Shown piece after piece: positions 9,067 to 17,402 of a DNA stretch of 64,000 nt. Position numbers and translations under genes: made by a program. Origin of the DNA: Sphingobacterium sp. UBA7855 (lineage in GTDB: Bacteria > Bacteroidota > Bacteroidia > Sphingobacteriales > Sphingobacteriaceae); assembly GCA_002500745.1 (NCBI GenBank), contig DLST01000011.1, positions 310,838 through 374,837 of the forward strand. Reading direction: 5' to 3'. The first letter of the stretch is position 1; each line of letters begins with the position of its first letter. The notes beneath the pieces were generated by a model. It saw only the letters and a list, made by a program, of their open reading frames with translations, was not told the origin of the DNA and did no database searches.

Positions 9067-9219
9067 GCAAAAGTAGCTATTTTACTCGGATAAAACTGAA
9101 ATTCTTTTCAATTTCGAAAACACCGGTAATTATTTAGCTTGTGCTGTAAATTCTACGCAGTCATATTGCGTAGATAAAAGAAAGTTTTCGTATTTTCAGT
9201 TAACCAAAAGAAATCGAAC

Positions 9220-10260
9220 GTGGCACTTAATAAACTCGCGCTTATACGCTATAAAACTATTGATCAATGTCTCCGTTTGCGACATCGGAAATGGACGTTG
9301 GAAGATCTTATGGAAAAGGTATCCGATGCACTCTATGAATGTGAAGGAATCAAAAATGGGATAAGTAAACGCACCATACAAGGTGATATTCAGCTCATGC
9401 GTAGTAATAAGCTCGGCTACAATGCGCCTATAGTCGTCTTGCAACGCAAATTCTACACCTATGAAGATCCCCACTATAGTATTAGCAATTCTCCTATTTC
9501 TGTCGGAGATATGCAAAAAATGAAGGAGGCTGTGGAGGTGTTGAAGCATGTGAGCGGCTTCTCGAGCTTTGATGAATTGAGCGATATTGTTGCACGGCTC
9601 GAAGATAGTATCCATACCAAAAAGGATAATGCGCCATCGATTATACAAATGGAAAATAATAATCTGCTAAAGGGACTTTCCTTTATCAATCCATTGCATC
9701 AAGCCATTCGAGAAAAAACCCCGCTACTCATAAGCTACCAGTCGTTCAAAGCAAAACAACAGCAAGATCTTGTCTTCTCCCCCTATCTTCTAAAAGAGTA
9801 TCGTAATCGGTGGTTTCTAATTGGGCATCACAAAAAGAATGAAGGGTTGATGACGCTAGCACTTGATCGCATAAATTCTGTAGAAGAAATGGGTAAAAAT
9901 TCATATAAAGAATATAACGGGGTAGATTTTGAACGCTATTTTTCGGATACCATTGGCGTTACTAAATCACACAAAGACCGCGGACATCGCGTAATATTAC
10001 TTGTCAATGCAAAAAATGCGCCTTATGTGACAACAAAACCCATACATTCTTCCCAGCAAATTTTAGGTAAAAAGGAAGACGGATCGATTTTGATTCGCCT
10101 CGATGTTGTACTTAATTTTGAGCTGGAAAGAGAAATTTTAGGTTTTGGCGAATCCGTTAAGGTGCTCTCACCGAAAAGTCTTCAAACTCGAATAAAGCAG
10201 CGCTTGGGAGCTGCCATACAACGCTATACCCAAGAATCTGTAGATAGAATTTTGGATTAA
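9220..10260 (+). CDS. WYL-domain transcriptional regulator
   Basis: A 346-residue predicted DNA-binding regulator. Residues 1-80 form a winged helix-turn-helix (TIDQCLRLRHRKWTLEDLMEKV, ISKRTIQGDIQLM). Residues of about 160-250 are a WYL domain, here in the degenerate form PLLISYQSFKAKQQ plus FSPYLLKEYRNRWFLIG, where the usual W-Y-L triplet is not literal. A WCX-type C-terminal extension follows (RVILLVNAKNAPYV onward). The predicted start is GTG at 9220, because no ATG lies before the conserved MALNK-type N-terminus. WYL proteins often bind nucleotides or nucleic acids and regulate stress or defence genes, but no defence operon lies next to this one. Confidence 0.85.
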   Translation: MALNKLALIRYKTIDQCLRLRHRKWTLEDLMEKVSDALYECEGIKNGISKRTIQGDIQLMRSNKLGYNAPIVVLQRKFYTYEDPHYSISNSPISVGDMQKMKEAVEVLKHVSGFSSFDELSDIVARLEDSIHTKKDNAPSIIQMENNNLLKGLSFINPLHQAIREKTPLLISYQSFKAKQQQDLVFSPYLLKEYRNRWFLIGHHKKNEGLMTLALDRINSVEEMGKNSYKEYNGVDFERYFSDTIGVTKSHKDRGHRVILLVNAKNAPYVTTKPIHSSQQILGKKEDGSILIRLDVVLNFELEREILGFGESVKVLSPKSLQTRIKQRLGAAIQRYTQESVDRILD

Positions 10261-10343
10261 AAAAATGTATAGTATTTCAGTTCATTCTCCCACTTAGGCG
10301 ATATTTCCAGAAGAGATGGAAACCATTTTCTCCTTCACTAAGG

Positions 10344-11540
10344 CTAAATATCTTGAGCAATGGCATAACCACTAGCCCAAGCCCATTGGAAGTTATAGCC
10401 GCCCAGCCATCCGGTAATATCCACAGTTTCTCCTCCGAAATAAAGGCCATTTACTTTTTTTGACATGAGTGTCTTAGGATGAAGTTCCGCTGTCGATACT
10501 CCCCCTCGCATAACCTCAGCTTTATCATAACCCTTATCTCCCGCAGGTTTTACCTTGAAGTGATGAATAGTATCAATAATCAATTTCGCCTCAGCCTTAC
10601 TAAGGGAGGCAATTTTGGTATCCAATACTAGGAATTTTCCAAGAGCATCAACTAATTTCCTCGTGAAGTGATCGTTCAACAATTGGGAAACAAGTCTTTT
10701 TCCGCCGTATTGTCGCTCTTGTTTAATCAGATTATCTAAATTAAAATTAGGCAGTAGATCAATGCTAATCTCCTGTCCAGGCCTCCAATAACTTGATATC
10801 TGAAGAATTGCGGGTCCGCTTAATCCCCAGTGTGTAAAGAGAATATTCTCTTCAAAAGACATTCCGGCAACAGATACCTTTGAGAATACCGAATTTCCAG
10901 CTAAGGAACTATACCAATCGGCATCTTTTCCTGTTATGGTCAGCGGCACTAATGCAGGAGCTGTACCGACCACTTCCAAACCAAATTTTTTGGCTAGGCG
11001 TAAACCAAAGTCTGATGCGCCAAGCTTTTGAACCGGAAGCCCTCCGGAAGCAATGATAACTTTTGGGCTATGATAGTGGGATTCACCTGCTTCATTTTCT
11101 ACTGTTACAACAAAACCATCGGCATCTCTTTCAACAGATTTCACCAATGTATTTAAGGCAATATCCTGATCCGTTTCATATAAAATTTTAGAAAACACAG
11201 CAACAATATCTTTTGCTTTATTGGTTATCGGAAACAGCTGCCCCAAGGTCTTCTCCTGCCCCACAATGCCATAGCTTTCAAAAAACACAACAGTATCCTC
11301 TACAGTCCATTGCTTGAACACGCTATGTAAAAAATCTGGATTTTCAGAAATGAAATTTGATGGGCTAGTACCCGTATTCGTATAATTACAGCGTCCACCT
11401 CCAGAAATCAATATCTTCGCACCAACTTTATCGTTTCGTTCAATAACTAAAGTCTTCTTTCCAATGAGCCCTGCTTGCGCAGCGCACATCAAACCACAGG
11501 CCCCAGCCCCAATAATGATAGCATCGTAGGTTATACTCAC
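10344..11540 (-). CDS. HI0933-family flavoprotein (aminoacetone oxidase-like)
   Basis: A FAD-dependent oxidoreductase of about 398 residues. The N-terminal dinucleotide fold is DAIIIGAGACGLMCA, followed by the family signature KILISGGGRCNYTNT; near the C-terminus YFGGETVDITGWLGGYNFQWAWASG completes the FAD site. I place the start at GTG 11540, directly after the upstream stop at 11551-11553; an upstream TTG at 11561 would overlap that gene. It is last in a minus-strand run argS, Gfo/Idh, HI0933 with almost no spacing, so co-transcription is likely. The physiological substrate of this family is unsettled. Confidence 0.88.
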   Translation of the reverse strand: MSITYDAIIIGAGACGLMCAAQAGLIGKKTLVIERNDKVGAKILISGGGRCNYTNTGTSPSNFISENPDFLHSVFKQWTVEDTVVFFESYGIVGQEKTLGQLFPITNKAKDIVAVFSKILYETDQDIALNTLVKSVERDADGFVVTVENEAGESHYHSPKVIIASGGLPVQKLGASDFGLRLAKKFGLEVVGTAPALVPLTITGKDADWYSSLAGNSVFSKVSVAGMSFEENILFTHWGLSGPAILQISSYWRPGQEISIDLLPNFNLDNLIKQERQYGGKRLVSQLLNDHFTRKLVDALGKFLVLDTKIASLSKAEAKLIIDTIHHFKVKPAGDKGYDKAEVMRGGVSTAELHPKTLMSKKVNGLYFGGETVDITGWLGGYNFQWAWASGYAIAQDI

Positions 11541-11550
11541 AGTAACAGAT

Positions 11551-12630
11551 CTAATAAGCAATCAATGTGTCGTCAACAGAAATCACCCTCCGCTCCAATT
11601 GACTCTGATATGCTATTTCAATAATTTTAATAACATCTCGGGCTTGTTCTGGCGATGCGATTAAGGATCTTTTCCCTAATATACTATCCGCAACGTTCTG
11701 ATAAAAATCAGGATAGGAACCAATTTCAGAAGGAATCATTTCTTCAATGTCATTCCCCTTTTCAACGATATTGAGCTTGCCGTATAGACTTGGATCCTCT
11801 TGTCCCCAGGTTGGATCTTCATCAGGAAATTTACCATCGCGCAGTAAAGCTTCCTGTGGGTCGATACCATATTTTACAAAATTTCCGTTCATTCCAAAGA
11901 CACGATACCGAGGTGTGGGTTCTTTTGCAAGCATAGACCCTTTCAACGATACCCGTAAGTTATCATAGTACAATAGGCAGTCGAAATTATCGATAGTCTT
12001 TGCGTGATCCCGTTGGATAGCTAAATCTGCAAAAACAGCATTTGGCTTTCCAAACAACTGTAAAGCCTGATCGATGAGATGAGGCCCTAAGTCATAAAAT
12101 ACTCCAGAACCCGGCAAATTTTCCTCACGCCAAGCATTCGGTCGCAGGTAGTTTCGAAAACGATCAAAGCGAGATTCCAAATTTACAATCCGTCCCAATC
12201 TTCCACTTTTGATTACTTTTTCAACTGTACGATAATCTGAGTTGAACCTTAAATTATGGTAGGGAGCCAAGATCAGATTGTACTGCTTTGCCAACGAAAT
12301 CAACTCATCTGCCTGATCCACACTATTTGTAAACGGCTTTTCAACCACGACATGTTTTCCCGCTTCCAATGCACGTTTGGCAAAAGGATAATGCATTTCA
12401 TTGGAGGTTGCAATCACGACTAAATCAATGGTTGGATCATCGAATATGTCATTTGCAGACAAAGCAATTTCCGCATGCGGATAGCGTTCCTTAAGCAAAC
12501 TCTGCTGATCAGCTTTGCGTGCCGTCACCTTGACAAGATCCAGTTCCACAATCGAACGCATCACGGGGGCATGAAAAACTTGGCCTGAAATTCCAAAACC
12601 AATAAGTCCTACGCGAATTTTCTCCATCAT
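11551..12630 (-). CDS. Gfo/Idh/MocA-family NAD(P)-dependent oxidoreductase
   Basis: A 359-residue dehydrogenase. The N-terminal Rossmann fold carries VGLIGFGISGQVFHAP, then VIATSNEMHYPFAKRALEAGKHVVVEKPFT, where the EKP lysine is the usual catalytic or cofactor residue; the C-terminal half is the open alpha/beta substrate domain (GVFYDLGPHLIDQAL). The start lies two bases after the argS stop, so translation is probably coupled. Members reduce or oxidise sugars, inositols and biliverdin-like substrates; nothing here identifies which. The pairing with argS looks like operon convenience rather than shared function. Confidence 0.88.
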   Translation of the reverse strand: MMEKIRVGLIGFGISGQVFHAPVMRSIVELDLVKVTARKADQQSLLKERYPHAEIALSANDIFDDPTIDLVVIATSNEMHYPFAKRALEAGKHVVVEKPFTNSVDQADELISLAKQYNLILAPYHNLRFNSDYRTVEKVIKSGRLGRIVNLESRFDRFRNYLRPNAWREENLPGSGVFYDLGPHLIDQALQLFGKPNAVFADLAIQRDHAKTIDNFDCLLYYDNLRVSLKGSMLAKEPTPRYRVFGMNGNFVKYGIDPQEALLRDGKFPDEDPTWGQEDPSLYGKLNIVEKGNDIEEMIPSEIGSYPDFYQNVADSILGKRSLIASPEQARDVIKIIEIAYQSQLERRVISVDDTLIAY

Positions 12631-12631
12631 A

Positions 12632-14416
12632 TTACATTCTTTCGGGCACTTGGATACCCAATAAGTTCATTCCTTTTGCAATAACCTTCGCTGCGGAAGC
12701 AGATAAGTGCAACCTAAAGTTTTTAACATCATGATCTTCCGCTTTCAAGATGGTTTCCTCATGATAAAATTTATTGTAAATCTTGGCTACTTCATAAATA
12801 TAATTTGCCAACTGGGCAGGGCTGAACTCTTGTGCGGAGGCTTCAATAGTCTCTGGAAATGCTCCAAGTTGCTGAATCAAATCACGTTCGTAAGAAGAGA
12901 TCGTTGCCGGTACAGAAACCGCACTGTCAAAATTGAATTCAGCTTTACTTAAGACAGATTTGATACGTGCATGAGTATATTGAATAAACGGCCCAGTATG
13001 TCCTTGAAAATCGACGGACTCATTGGGATCAAATAAGAGACGTTTTTTGGGATCTACCTTCAATAGAAAATATTTAAGCGCCCCCATTCCAATCGTATCA
13101 TAAAGAGCTGCTTTGGATGCTTCGTCCAATCCTTCCGTCTTTCCAAGTTCTTCAGTCCGTTCCTGCGCAGTTTTAAGCATTTCAGCCATCAAATCATCCG
13201 CATCAACAACTGTTCCTTCCCTTGATTTCATTTTGCCGGATGGAAGATCGACCATTCCATAAGACAAATGGAACAAACCTTCAGCCCAGGCTTTACCAAG
13301 TTTTTTTAAGATTAAGAACAATACCTTGAAATGATAATCTTGCTCGTTACCAACAACATAGATAGATTCACTCATTTTGAACTCATCATACTTTAGTTGA
13401 GCTGTCCCCAAATCTTGGGTGATATAAACAGAAGTACCGTCGCCACGAAGCACCAGCTTCTGATCCAATCCTTCATCTGTTAGATCAATCCAAACGGAGT
13501 TATCTTCTTTCTTGAAGAAAACGCCTTTATCCAAACCTTCTTGAATAATATCTTTACCTAACAAGTAAGTATTGGATTCATAATAATATTTGTCGAAATC
13601 GACGCCCAATTGTTTGTATGTCTTTTCAAATCCAGCATACACCCAGTTATTCATGGTTTTCCAAAGTGAGATTACCTCTTCATTGCCCGCCTCCCATTGT
13701 TGCAACATCGCTTGGGCTTGCTTCATCAACGGCGCATTTTTCTTTGCTTCATCTTCGGTTTGCCCTTCAGCCTTCAATGCCTCGATCTCCTTTTTATATT
13801 CTTTGTCAAAAACGACGTAATATTTTCCGACGAGGTGGTCTCCCTTCATCCCTGTAGATTCAGGTGTCTCACCGGCACCAAATTTCTGCCAGGCCAACAT
13901 CGATTTACAGATATGGATACCACGGTCATTTACCAAATTCGCTTTGATCACCTCATAACCATAGGCCTTCAGAATTTCGGCCACGGAGTATCCTAATAAA
14001 TTATTCCGAATGTGGCCTAAATGCAGCGGTTTATTCGTATTGGGAGAAGAGTATTCCACCATCAGTTTTTTTCCATTTGCCGGAAATATGCCAAAGTCCT
14101 TCGACGAGATGGTCTGATTCAACAACGTGATCCAGTAAGCATCCGAAAGGACAATATTCAAAAACCCTTTGATCACATTGAAATCCGATATTTCAGCAAT
14201 GTGCTGTTGCAAATAGGCTCCAATTTCTTTTCCAGTTTGCTCAGGAGAAGATTTCGAAAAGCGCGTTACGGGAAATGTTACGATCGTAATTTGTCCTTCA
14301 AACTCCTTTCGGGTAGCTTGTAAAGCAATTTGATTTTCTAAAATATCTGCATTGTAAAGCTCTTTTACTGCCTGTACAGTGACTTCAACAAGTCGCTTTT
14401 GAATAGAATTTGCCAT
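12632..14416 (-). CDS. argS: Arginyl-tRNA synthetase
   Basis: Class I aminoacyl-tRNA synthetase that charges tRNA-Arg. The 594 residues begin with the Arg-specific N-terminal additional domain (about 1-110); the HIGH motif is in SPNTNKPLHLGHIRNN; a KMSK-equivalent region is KMKSREGTVV; and the C-terminal DALR anticodon-binding domain ends in HLSASAAKVIAKGMNLLGI. Length is normal. It leads the operon with the Gfo/Idh and HI0933 genes and is divergent from arginine decarboxylase across about 110 bp, so two arginine-consuming functions share a promoter region. Confidence 0.97.
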   Translation of the reverse strand: MANSIQKRLVEVTVQAVKELYNADILENQIALQATRKEFEGQITIVTFPVTRFSKSSPEQTGKEIGAYLQQHIAEISDFNVIKGFLNIVLSDAYWITLLNQTISSKDFGIFPANGKKLMVEYSSPNTNKPLHLGHIRNNLLGYSVAEILKAYGYEVIKANLVNDRGIHICKSMLAWQKFGAGETPESTGMKGDHLVGKYYVVFDKEYKKEIEALKAEGQTEDEAKKNAPLMKQAQAMLQQWEAGNEEVISLWKTMNNWVYAGFEKTYKQLGVDFDKYYYESNTYLLGKDIIQEGLDKGVFFKKEDNSVWIDLTDEGLDQKLVLRGDGTSVYITQDLGTAQLKYDEFKMSESIYVVGNEQDYHFKVLFLILKKLGKAWAEGLFHLSYGMVDLPSGKMKSREGTVVDADDLMAEMLKTAQERTEELGKTEGLDEASKAALYDTIGMGALKYFLLKVDPKKRLLFDPNESVDFQGHTGPFIQYTHARIKSVLSKAEFNFDSAVSVPATISSYERDLIQQLGAFPETIEASAQEFSPAQLANYIYEVAKIYNKFYHEETILKAEDHDVKNFRLHLSASAAKVIAKGMNLLGIQVPERM

Positions 14417-14502
14417 TTAATGATTTTGTAATTTTTACAACTTCCTGATAGTGAATTGGAAATAAATAACATTCCTTATTTAGGTATTCACCATTAAAGT
14501 AT

Positions 14503-14510
14503 ATCTTTGC
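14503..14510 (+). promoter_or_regulatory. Candidate -7 box for arginine decarboxylase
   Basis: TATCTTTG matches TAnnTTTG and lies 15 bp upstream of the decarboxylase ATG; TATTTAGG about 20 bp further upstream is a possible weak -33 element. It lies in the divergent interval with argS. The start of transcription is not known. Confidence 0.5.
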
Positions 14511-14524
14511 AAAAATAATAAAAA

Positions 14525-15916
14525 ATGCAGAGCTATCAGGAATTTCTTGACTTAAGTGTTGGTTTTCCGCAAGACGGATTCGAAATCATCGACGACGAAT
14601 TGTATTTCCACGATTTGAATTTAATGGAAATGATAGAAACGTACGGTACGCCGTTACGTTTTACCTATTTGCCTATCGTCAGCAAAAAAATTCAGCAAGC
14701 GAAAATCCTTTTTCAGACCGCAATTCTGAAACATAACTATCGCGGATCTTACAAATATTGCTATTGTACTAAATCATCCCATTTCAAGCACATCGTAGAA
14801 GAGGCGTTGAAAAATGATATTCACCTGGAAACTTCCTCTGCATTTGACATGCCGATGATCGATTCATTGGAAAGACAGGGTACGGTAACAAAAGACATTA
14901 CAGTCATCTGTAATGGATTCAAAACGTATCAGTATAAACAGTATATTGTAGATATGATCCATGATGGATATACAAACATTATACCCGTACTAGATAATAA
15001 AGAAGAGTTTAACCTTTACGACGATGAAATCGAACTGGATGAACCTTGTGCGCTAGGAATCCGCGTTGCATCCGAAGAGCAACCAGATTCTCAATTCTAT
15101 ACATCTCGTTTGGGAATCCGTCAGGAAGACGTCATTGACTTCTATAACAACAAAATCGTTGACAATCCAAACTTTAAAGTCAAGTTACTTCACTTTTTCA
15201 TCAATTCAGGTATCTCAGACACTCCCTACTACTGGAATGAACTGGAGAAATATGTGACATTGTACTGTAAATTCAAGAAAGTAAACCCAGACTTAGATAC
15301 ATTGGATATCGGTGGGGGTATGCCGTTTAAGGATTCACTGGTGCACGACTTTGACTACGAATACATGGTCAATGAAATCGTGAACCGGATCAAACAAATC
15401 TGCGCGCACCACGAGGTAATGGAACCCGATATTATTACCGAATTTGGTAAATACACCGTCGCTGAAGCTTCAGGTATTCTATACAAAGTACTCGGCCGCA
15501 AGCAACAAAATGACCGTGAGCGCTGGTTTATGATTGATGGCTCATTTATTACGAATTTACCCGATGTATGGGCATTGAATCAAAAATACATCCTCTTGCC
15601 AATCAACAACTGGGATTCGGAATATGAACGTGTCAATCTAGGCGGTATTACCTGCGATGGTCAGGATTATTATAATCAGGAGGCACATATGAATTCGGTA
15701 TTTATGCCAAAGACACGCAAGGTACAATACCTGGGATTCTTTCATACAGGGGCCTATCAGGATGTATTAAGTGGATATGGAGGAATTCATCACTGCCTAT
15801 TGCCTTCCCCTAAACATGTGCTCGTACGCCGCAATAGAGACGAAACATTCAACTACGAAGTGTTTGGTGAGGAACAAAACTCGAAGCAAGTCATGAAGTT
15901 ATTGGGGTATCAATAA
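14525..15916 (+). CDS. speA: Arginine decarboxylase, PLP-dependent fold type III
   Basis: Catalyses decarboxylation of arginine to agmatine, the first step of polyamine synthesis by the agmatine route. The 463-residue protein is the short Bacteroidota form. The N-terminal half is the TIM-barrel with the PLP lysine in YCTKSSHF, near residue 80; phosphate-binding glycines are in LDIGGGMPF; and EFGKYTVAEAS matches the EPG(R/K)-type segment of the family. The C-terminal beta domain includes ITCDGQDYY, where Cys-Asp is the conserved active-site pair contributed across the dimer. A hairpin terminator follows within 100 bp. Ornithine or diaminopimelate decarboxylase is an alternative, but overall sequence resembles the arginine branch. 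Confidence 0.88.
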   Translation: MQSYQEFLDLSVGFPQDGFEIIDDELYFHDLNLMEMIETYGTPLRFTYLPIVSKKIQQAKILFQTAILKHNYRGSYKYCYCTKSSHFKHIVEEALKNDIHLETSSAFDMPMIDSLERQGTVTKDITVICNGFKTYQYKQYIVDMIHDGYTNIIPVLDNKEEFNLYDDEIELDEPCALGIRVASEEQPDSQFYTSRLGIRQEDVIDFYNNKIVDNPNFKVKLLHFFINSGISDTPYYWNELEKYVTLYCKFKKVNPDLDTLDIGGGMPFKDSLVHDFDYEYMVNEIVNRIKQICAHHEVMEPDIITEFGKYTVAEASGILYKVLGRKQQNDRERWFMIDGSFITNLPDVWALNQKYILLPINNWDSEYERVNLGGITCDGQDYYNQEAHMNSVFMPKTRKVQYLGFFHTGAYQDVLSGYGGIHHCLLPSPKHVLVRRNRDETFNYEVFGEEQNSKQVMKLLGYQ

Positions 15917-15997
15917 GATATTATAACCAGAATACCCGCTCTTTCAATTGCCGGATGATAAATACCGTGCAGAGAAAGCGTGTTTTTAAGCACAAAA

Positions 15998-16029
15998 AAA
16001 CGGTCCCAGTCTTAAAAACGGGACCGTTT
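15998..16029 (+). terminator. Intrinsic terminator after arginine decarboxylase
   Basis: Stem AAACGGTCCC (15998-16007) pairs with GGGACCGTTT (16020-16029) around a 12-nt loop; a short T-rich stretch follows. Confidence 0.8.
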
Positions 16030-16097
16030 AATTTTGCGTTTAATCGCGCCAATTATAACCGAGATTAAATTCGAAAACCAAGTGCAGATACCCAGCC

Positions 16098-16262
16098 TCA
16101 TTCATCAGCGTAAATAGCACCGATAAACTTCATACCAAGGCCTGAAATAATACGGACTTTGTCCGGACCTAATAGGGACTTGATAGGGGCCTCATTCGGA
16201 TGAAAGCGTTTAAAGTACCTGTTAGCTTCGAATTAGATCAGCATAAAATACAAGGCACTTAG
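16098..16262 (-). pseudogene. Possible decayed coding remnant, C-terminal end
   Basis: On the minus strand a frame of about 40 residues ending at TGA 16098-16100 reads like real protein (segments RYFKRFHPNEAPIK and GPDKVRIISGLGMKFIGA). It has no start codon and is interrupted upstream by an in-frame TAA, after which the same frame continues as NKLSALYFMLI. This looks like the 3' end of a gene lost by deletion and mutation. I do not recognise the parent family. It lies in an otherwise gene-free interval of 529 bp between the arginine decarboxylase and the thioredoxin-like gene. Confidence 0.35.
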
Positions 16263-16324
16263 CTTGTTGGAGTTTTCTATTTCCGAACTTGTTCACAACG
16301 GGAAATCCCGATTTCAGCAGGCGA

Positions 16325-16360
16325 TTAAGGTCTTACAAAGCAAGTTAAGGTCTTACAAAG
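16325..16360. repeat. Short tandem direct repeat
   Basis: TTAAGGTCTTACAAAG occurs at 16325-16340 and again at 16345-16360, a 20-bp period with two copies, next to the hairpin at 16360-16384. It may be a slipped duplication in the decayed interval. Confidence 0.8.
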
Positions 16361-16384
16361 AAAGCCCCTTAAAAAGAGGCTTTC
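16360..16384. terminator. Hairpin at 3' side of thioredoxin-like gene
   Basis: GAAAGCCCCTT (16360-16370) pairs, with one mismatch, with AAGAGGCTTTC (16374-16384). It lies about 60 bp beyond the minus-strand thioredoxin-like stop and could terminate it; tracts on either side are weak. Confidence 0.45.
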
Positions 16385-16445
16385 AGTTTATTTATTTACT
16401 ATTTTCTATTTTAATTTATCATAGAAATTACGGCATCAAAAACAT

Positions 16446-16952
16446 TTATTTCGCCACCCAAGCTGTAAAGAAGTTAAGTACTTTTTCTTCATCATAGCCT
16501 TTTCCTTTTTCCAGACTACCACTTTCCTGTACATGCAATGTTTTTCCGTTTCTGTCTAAAACAATAAAAAATGGATAACCTAATTTATTTCCTTCAGGAG
16601 CATACTTCTGAAAAACAACCTCGTTTTTATTCTCCTTTGAATAATTAAGGTGATAATAGAGAAAGCGAGTCTTCAACAACTTGTCTACACTTGCCGTTTT
16701 ATGGATATAATCATTAAATTTCAAACACCAAACACACCAGTTTCCCCCAGCTTGGATAATAATATTTTTCTTTTCTTTCTTTGCCTGAACTAATAACTGA
16801 TCAATATCATTTTGTGCATTAGCATCTGGACGGTAAGGCTTTGAAAGCTCCTCGGTCGCAGTAGCCTGTTGTGAGAACGCTTTAGACTGTAAAACTACCG
16901 TTCCAAAAAACACAACGGCTCCGCACAGAAATAATCTTATATTTCTCATCAT
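16446..16952 (-). CDS. Exported thioredoxin-fold protein, CxxC type
   Basis: A 168-residue periplasmic protein with signal peptide (hydrophobic LFLCGAVVFFGTVVL, cleavage near AFSQQ). The mature part is a thioredoxin-7/DUF255-like fold: IIIQAGGNWCVWCLKFN carries the active-site pair CVWC, and KLGYPFFIVLDRNGKTLH contains the cis-proline before the penultimate strand. Such proteins reduce or shuffle disulfides in exported proteins. The gene stands alone. The exact partner is not known; CVWC in place of CGPC indicates a disulfide reductase-like rather than cytosolic thioredoxin role. Confidence 0.85.
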   Translation of the reverse strand: MMRNIRLFLCGAVVFFGTVVLQSKAFSQQATATEELSKPYRPDANAQNDIDQLLVQAKKEKKNIIIQAGGNWCVWCLKFNDYIHKTASVDKLLKTRFLYYHLNYSKENKNEVVFQKYAPEGNKLGYPFFIVLDRNGKTLHVQESGSLEKGKGYDEEKVLNFFTAWVAK

Positions 16953-17402
16953 AAATAAATTAAATAGTACTCTAAAATTACAAAATCATTTGCCTAAACC
17001 AAAACATAAGCAGCATACAATGGTTAAACATGATATAGCTATCGACCCAAAAAAAACATCCAAGATCACACAGCACATATTTTGATCGGATCGTTAAACA
17101 TGGTAAGAAAGTGCAGATGCCAGCTAAAGTTTTCAAATTGGGGTAATCATCGAATACTCCTCATTGGCGAGGGAAAAAACACAGCTTGACACGCCATACG
17201 GAACTGCTGGCAAAAAAGAAAAGCTAATATTTTATTACAATCAAAACAATAAAAAACAAAACAAAACAAAAGCAAATATCATATCTTAACATAAATATGA
17301 TGTAATTCCTTTTAAATTTGATGAATATACTATAACTTAGTATTGAGAATAGGGAAATAAACCAGCAACAAAGTTTACCATAACACTCCAAAACGAAAGA
17401 AA
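16953..17402. other. Long A-rich leader region before glpD
   Basis: A 450-bp gene-free interval between two divergent genes. The first part contains two short protein-like fragments in different frames (MVKHDIAIDPKK from 17022 and DRIVKHGKKVQMPAK ending near 17146) that may be debris of a lost gene. The middle has AAAAC-rich low-complexity DNA. The inverted repeat at 17278-17301 is listed separately. The glycerol operon promoter must lie in the last 150 bp, but no clear TAnnTTTG box is visible. Confidence 0.4.
17278..17301. promoter_or_regulatory. Candidate operator before the glp operon
   Basis: ATCATAT (17278-17284) and its reverse complement ATATGAT (17295-17301) are separated by 10 bp, a half-site spacing of about 17 bp centre to centre, typical of dimeric regulator sites. 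It is 100 bp ahead of glpD. It is only a symmetry observation in AT-rich DNA; the binding protein is unknown. Confidence 0.3.

Noticed and set aside
8752..9093. 113-codon open frame on the plus strand
   Set aside because: It runs antisense through the RNase P RNA; the RNA signatures explain this sequence better.
13590..14323. Several open frames of 76-100 codons on the plus strand
   Set aside because: All lie antisense inside argS, with low-complexity translations and no start signals.
17221..17275. AAAAC-rich tandem-like stretch as a possible replication or integration site
   Set aside because: It is simple low-complexity DNA without flanking repeats, DnaA boxes or integrase genes.
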